Source of the DNA: Chaenocephalus aceratus
Lineage: Eukaryota; Chordata; Actinopteri; Perciformes; Channichthyidae
Reading direction: 5' to 3'
DNA: 64,000 nucleotides
Assembly (NCBI GenBank): GCA_023974075.1
Contig: CM043788.1
Coordinates: forward strand, 21,684,996-21,748,995
In this document: positions 61,188 to 64,000 of the stretch, piece by piece
How the letters are laid out: the number at the start of each line of letters is the position of its first letter
How positions within the stretch are numbered: position 1 is the first letter of the stretch
Notes under the pieces: model-generated
What the model was told of the DNA's origin: nothing
The model's database searches: none
Seen by the model: only the letters and a program-made list of their open reading frames with translations
Position numbers and translations under genes: made by a program

Positions 61188-61190
61188 GCA
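61104..61190 (+). repeat. compound (CA)n / (CGCA)n microsatellite
   Basis: CA dinucleotide run that changes to CGCA tetranucleotide units at about 61152 and returns to CA. Confidence 0.95.
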
Positions 61191-62729
61191 AGGTCATGGG
61201 CTTAGGGGTGAACAGGTGTGCTTACCCTGCAGGTGCTTCTCTTTCCTTCACACCCAAACTGACAACAAGCACACGCTGAGCGTCTGTTCTCTCACATTTA
61301 AACTGTCGGGGCATTGGCTTTATTCCAGGTCAGATATGAACGACACATGCAAATTTCTCTGTTGTGAATATAACCGAACAGTAGCATGAGTTCTGCGATC
61401 TAAGGCAGCTCAGCAAAGAAAGAAGTACAACCCCCTGATGAATTGCTTCTAAACATGAGATAAAAGCTACAGATTATAGCATCTAAAAATATTTTGATGT
61501 CAATGCTTTTTTTCTAATCAATTCAGTCTTTCAATGTTTCAAATGTGCCACCAAACACTACAAAGCACACAATGCACTGGGGCACAGCTCTACCTTTGAC
61601 CCCTTGTTCAAACAAAGTGAAAGGTCACTCCTCTTGTCAGTGCGGCAGTCAACGCCTTGCCCGGAGAACAAATGGGGGTTTGTTCTCCGTCCTGCCCCCT
61701 CCCTGCTGTCCTGCACGCCCCCACAGCACTAGGGGGGGCCAGAGGAGATGTGTGTGTGGCGGCCTTGTCCGGTGGCACGGTTACACTCTACACTGTGGTT
61801 TCTGAAACTTTTCCGTGGACCCCAAAACCTCCCGGATATGAGGGAACGCCATTCCTGACTCTGGAAACAGTGCTTATGCTACATGCTGGATTCATCACAA
61901 ATATCTATCATGACTCCCGAGCTGCAGTTAAAGAAGCGTTCTGTCACCCACACAGGCCTGCAGCTCTTCGTAAAGTGGGTTCGCCTGCAGGCCCAGGGTT
62001 CAGCTAATCCCCCATGCGTGAGCCAAATACCATCTGTGTTTGTTCGGCAACAAAGGGGGCACTTGTTAATGACTTTCCATGTCTTCACTGGTGTACTGCT
62101 GAGGGGGTGGGGGGCAAAGTTGCGAAGTAGGCTATGGAAAAGACGAGTCAGGCAAGGCAAATTAAAAAGACCACAAACAAGGATCAATAACCGAGCTGTG
62201 CTGGTTTCATTTTCTGAGGATAGGGACAGTTTCCCATCATTGGATCACTTTAGAAGCTTTGTTTCCACACAAAGACCACAACAGGTTAGGCTGAGGGCTC
62301 AATTATTAGTTAAGGCCACTACCGTGCCCTCGAAACCTTTTCCACAGTGATTCATCATGTATTTGTTTTATCCGGTTTTACTCGGTTTTTAGTGTCAACG
62401 GCACTGTTTATGTCAGAAACTAAGCTGCCTCGTAGCCCTATAGGATTTTACTGACAAACCACAATTACCACCACAAACTGCTAAGTGAAGCCTCTCTCAC
62501 CACAACTTCCTCATGTGATATTTTGAGTAACTCAACTGTTAAAGCACAGTGTTACTGAGAATGTGTCTGTAGAGTGTACTGGTCCAATGCAAGTTTCCAC
62601 CTAAGGGCGACATGGGTAGATTGAGTGTAAATTAAAGTGATGAAGCACTTTAAATAACTCTTTATTTTAAAAGTGTTGTGAAATACAGGTTATGGTAAGA
62701 GTAGTTGAGTTACAGTAAAGATGAGGTTA

Positions 62730-62850
62730 TCGCCAACAGCCGGTTAGCTTAGCTTAGCATAAAGACTCAAATGAAGGGAAAACAGTTTGTCAACAACAAA
62801 TATATCCAGCCGAGTATAGCTCTTTAATATGTAAAACACTTTTTGTTTAA
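62730..62850. repeat. fragment of the TTAGCTTAGCATAAAGACT repeat family
   Basis: GGTTAGCTTAGCTTAGCATA followed by AAGACTCAAATGAAGGG matches the interior of the MITE at 48760-49100 in the opposite orientation. Ends are not visible. Confidence 0.5.
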
Positions 62851-64000
62851 TCTTTCAAGTTGTGGTTTTAAAAGGGGTTATGTTATAGACTCACAATGAT
62901 GATCTAGGATGCTTCCTTCAGTGTGTCTTCCTCCCATCAAGTTTACATTTTAAAGTGTCCAATATTTGGTACATCACACTACATACGGCAGCCGCTCTAC
63001 AACAACACAGACTCTTTCTATGACCGCCCTCCAAAGGATCCCATATAAACAGATTACCTAAAGAGCAGAAAGTGTATTTACTGAACACACAACACTGAAG
63101 ATAATAATGGTTTTTCCATAGAATGTAGCTTGTGTTGATAGCCCCTTTCTGGTTCTTTTGAATAGATTGGGATCTGAAACAATGGAGGGCAGCGCACTGA
63201 GCATGTTTTGCAAGCTTTGGATTGAACTTTGATCTCTGGATAATCCCTTTCACTACCTCTACTTTTAAATTAGCCGTGTGACACGCCAGCCCTCTTAGCT
63301 CATCCGTTTGCTGCTCGCTCATTAGCCTCGAGTCTGACTCCGCACTGAAGAGACTCCAATTTAATCAGCTTTTACATTTTAAAGATCTAGATCATTTAAT
63401 ATGAGGGGACACTCCACTTCAGTTATGGATTCATATGAGAAGGCTTATTAGATTTCTTGATAACATTTGAAAATACTGGCAAGAAAAAACTGAAATCAGT
63501 TCAACCCACTGGCAAAGGTTGACCAAAAGTTTAAGGAAAGTATGTTTTAAGATTAAACCCATGATTAAATCCCAGATGGACATTTTTGAAGCACAAACCA
63601 TAAACCCCTCAACTGCATCCCTTCCCCCTCTCCCTGTCCTCCTCCACTCACTCAGGCCCATGTGCAACTCGCTTGGTGGAGCAAATTTAGGCCGTGAGCA
63701 AAAACCAACAAGCCACGCTGGTGCTGGACCTTTTTTTCTAACCCGCTCAACTGTTAACTTTGTTTTTTGCCCTGCCATGCAAATGCACGTGGATCAAAGC
63801 AGGCATGATAGGACGACGCCTATACGGGGCCTCTTCCCAAAACCAACAGCAGCTCCTACAATGCCCAGGGGTTTCCATGGTCTTCCTCTTTTTGTGGGAG
63901 AGAGAAAAATCATGATCAAGTCCTTTTCTACAACTCGGCCCTCCCCCCTCATCTGTGGCACTGCTGGAATCATTACTCAAGCCAATGACATGGCTGTTTT

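Larger units (their letters stand above)
57132..64000 (-). other. syde2 intron running off the right edge
   Basis: About 6.9 kb with no RhoGAP or C2-like exon found on the minus strand, so the preceding syde2 exon should lie beyond 64000. It contains a CA microsatellite at 61104-61190 and a MITE fragment at about 62730-62850. The remaining sequence shows nothing I can name. Confidence 0.45.

Noticed and set aside
61545..62350. Several 86-155 residue open frames, plus and minus
   Set aside because: They overlap in different frames, show no domain, and lie within a syde2 intron. None resembles the missing SYDE2 exons.
1..64000. A wholly novel biological system, CRISPR array, or viral insertion
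   Set aside because: Both strands were read; all substantial coding signal is explained by four known vertebrate genes and transposon remnants. No regularly spaced repeats and no retroviral gene set were seen.

Overview
This window is nuclear DNA from a ray-finned fish, probably a percomorph-like teleost. It has vertebrate genes with short GT-AG introns, dense class II transposon remnants typical of fish genomes, truncated LINEs and CA/TG microsatellites. I see no bacterial, phage, CRISPR or organellar sequence, and no candidate for a wholly new multi-gene system. The unusual points are local: gene decay or assembly error, gene-end geometry, and nested transposons.

Layout. (1) 1-9.2 kb, + strand: gpsm2 (LGN), nearly complete, 14 exons, TPR repeats followed by four GoLoco motifs. 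(2) 9.2-14.9 kb, - strand: mcoln3 (TRPML3 cation channel), complete, 13 coding exons plus a probable non-coding first exon. The 3' ends of gpsm2 and mcoln3 meet tail to tail. (3) 14.9-16.7 kb: head-to-head promoter region between mcoln3 and dnai3, with an RFX-like X-box and a truncated LINE carrying a clean 11-bp target duplication. (4) 16.7-39.1 kb, + strand: dnai3 (WDR63, an intermediate chain of an inner-arm ciliary dynein), 22 exons. Three late exons each carry a frame-breaking indel. Its introns hold an L2-like LINE split by a Myb/SANT-encoding transposon, a TTAA-flanked MITE, an intact-ended hAT MITE and another hAT-type MITE. (5) 39.1-50.1 kb: intergenic, no supported gene. (6) 50.1-64 kb, - strand: 3' part of syde2 (RhoGAP), three exons, with a hAT element containing a second nested MITE in one intron. 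The 5' part of syde2 lies beyond the right edge.

The mcoln3(-) dnai3(+) syde2(-) order and orientation match what I recall of human 1p22.3. GPSM2 is elsewhere on human chromosome 1, so the gpsm2-mcoln3 junction is probably lineage-specific. The genes do not form a pathway. gpsm2 acts in spindle orientation and hair-cell polarity, mcoln3 in endolysosomal ion flux, dnai3 in ciliary motility and syde2 in Rho signalling at synapses.

Exon borders were placed by hand from splice signals and codon phase. For gpsm2, mcoln3 and syde2 every phase closes. For dnai3 every phase closes except in exons 18, 19 and 21.
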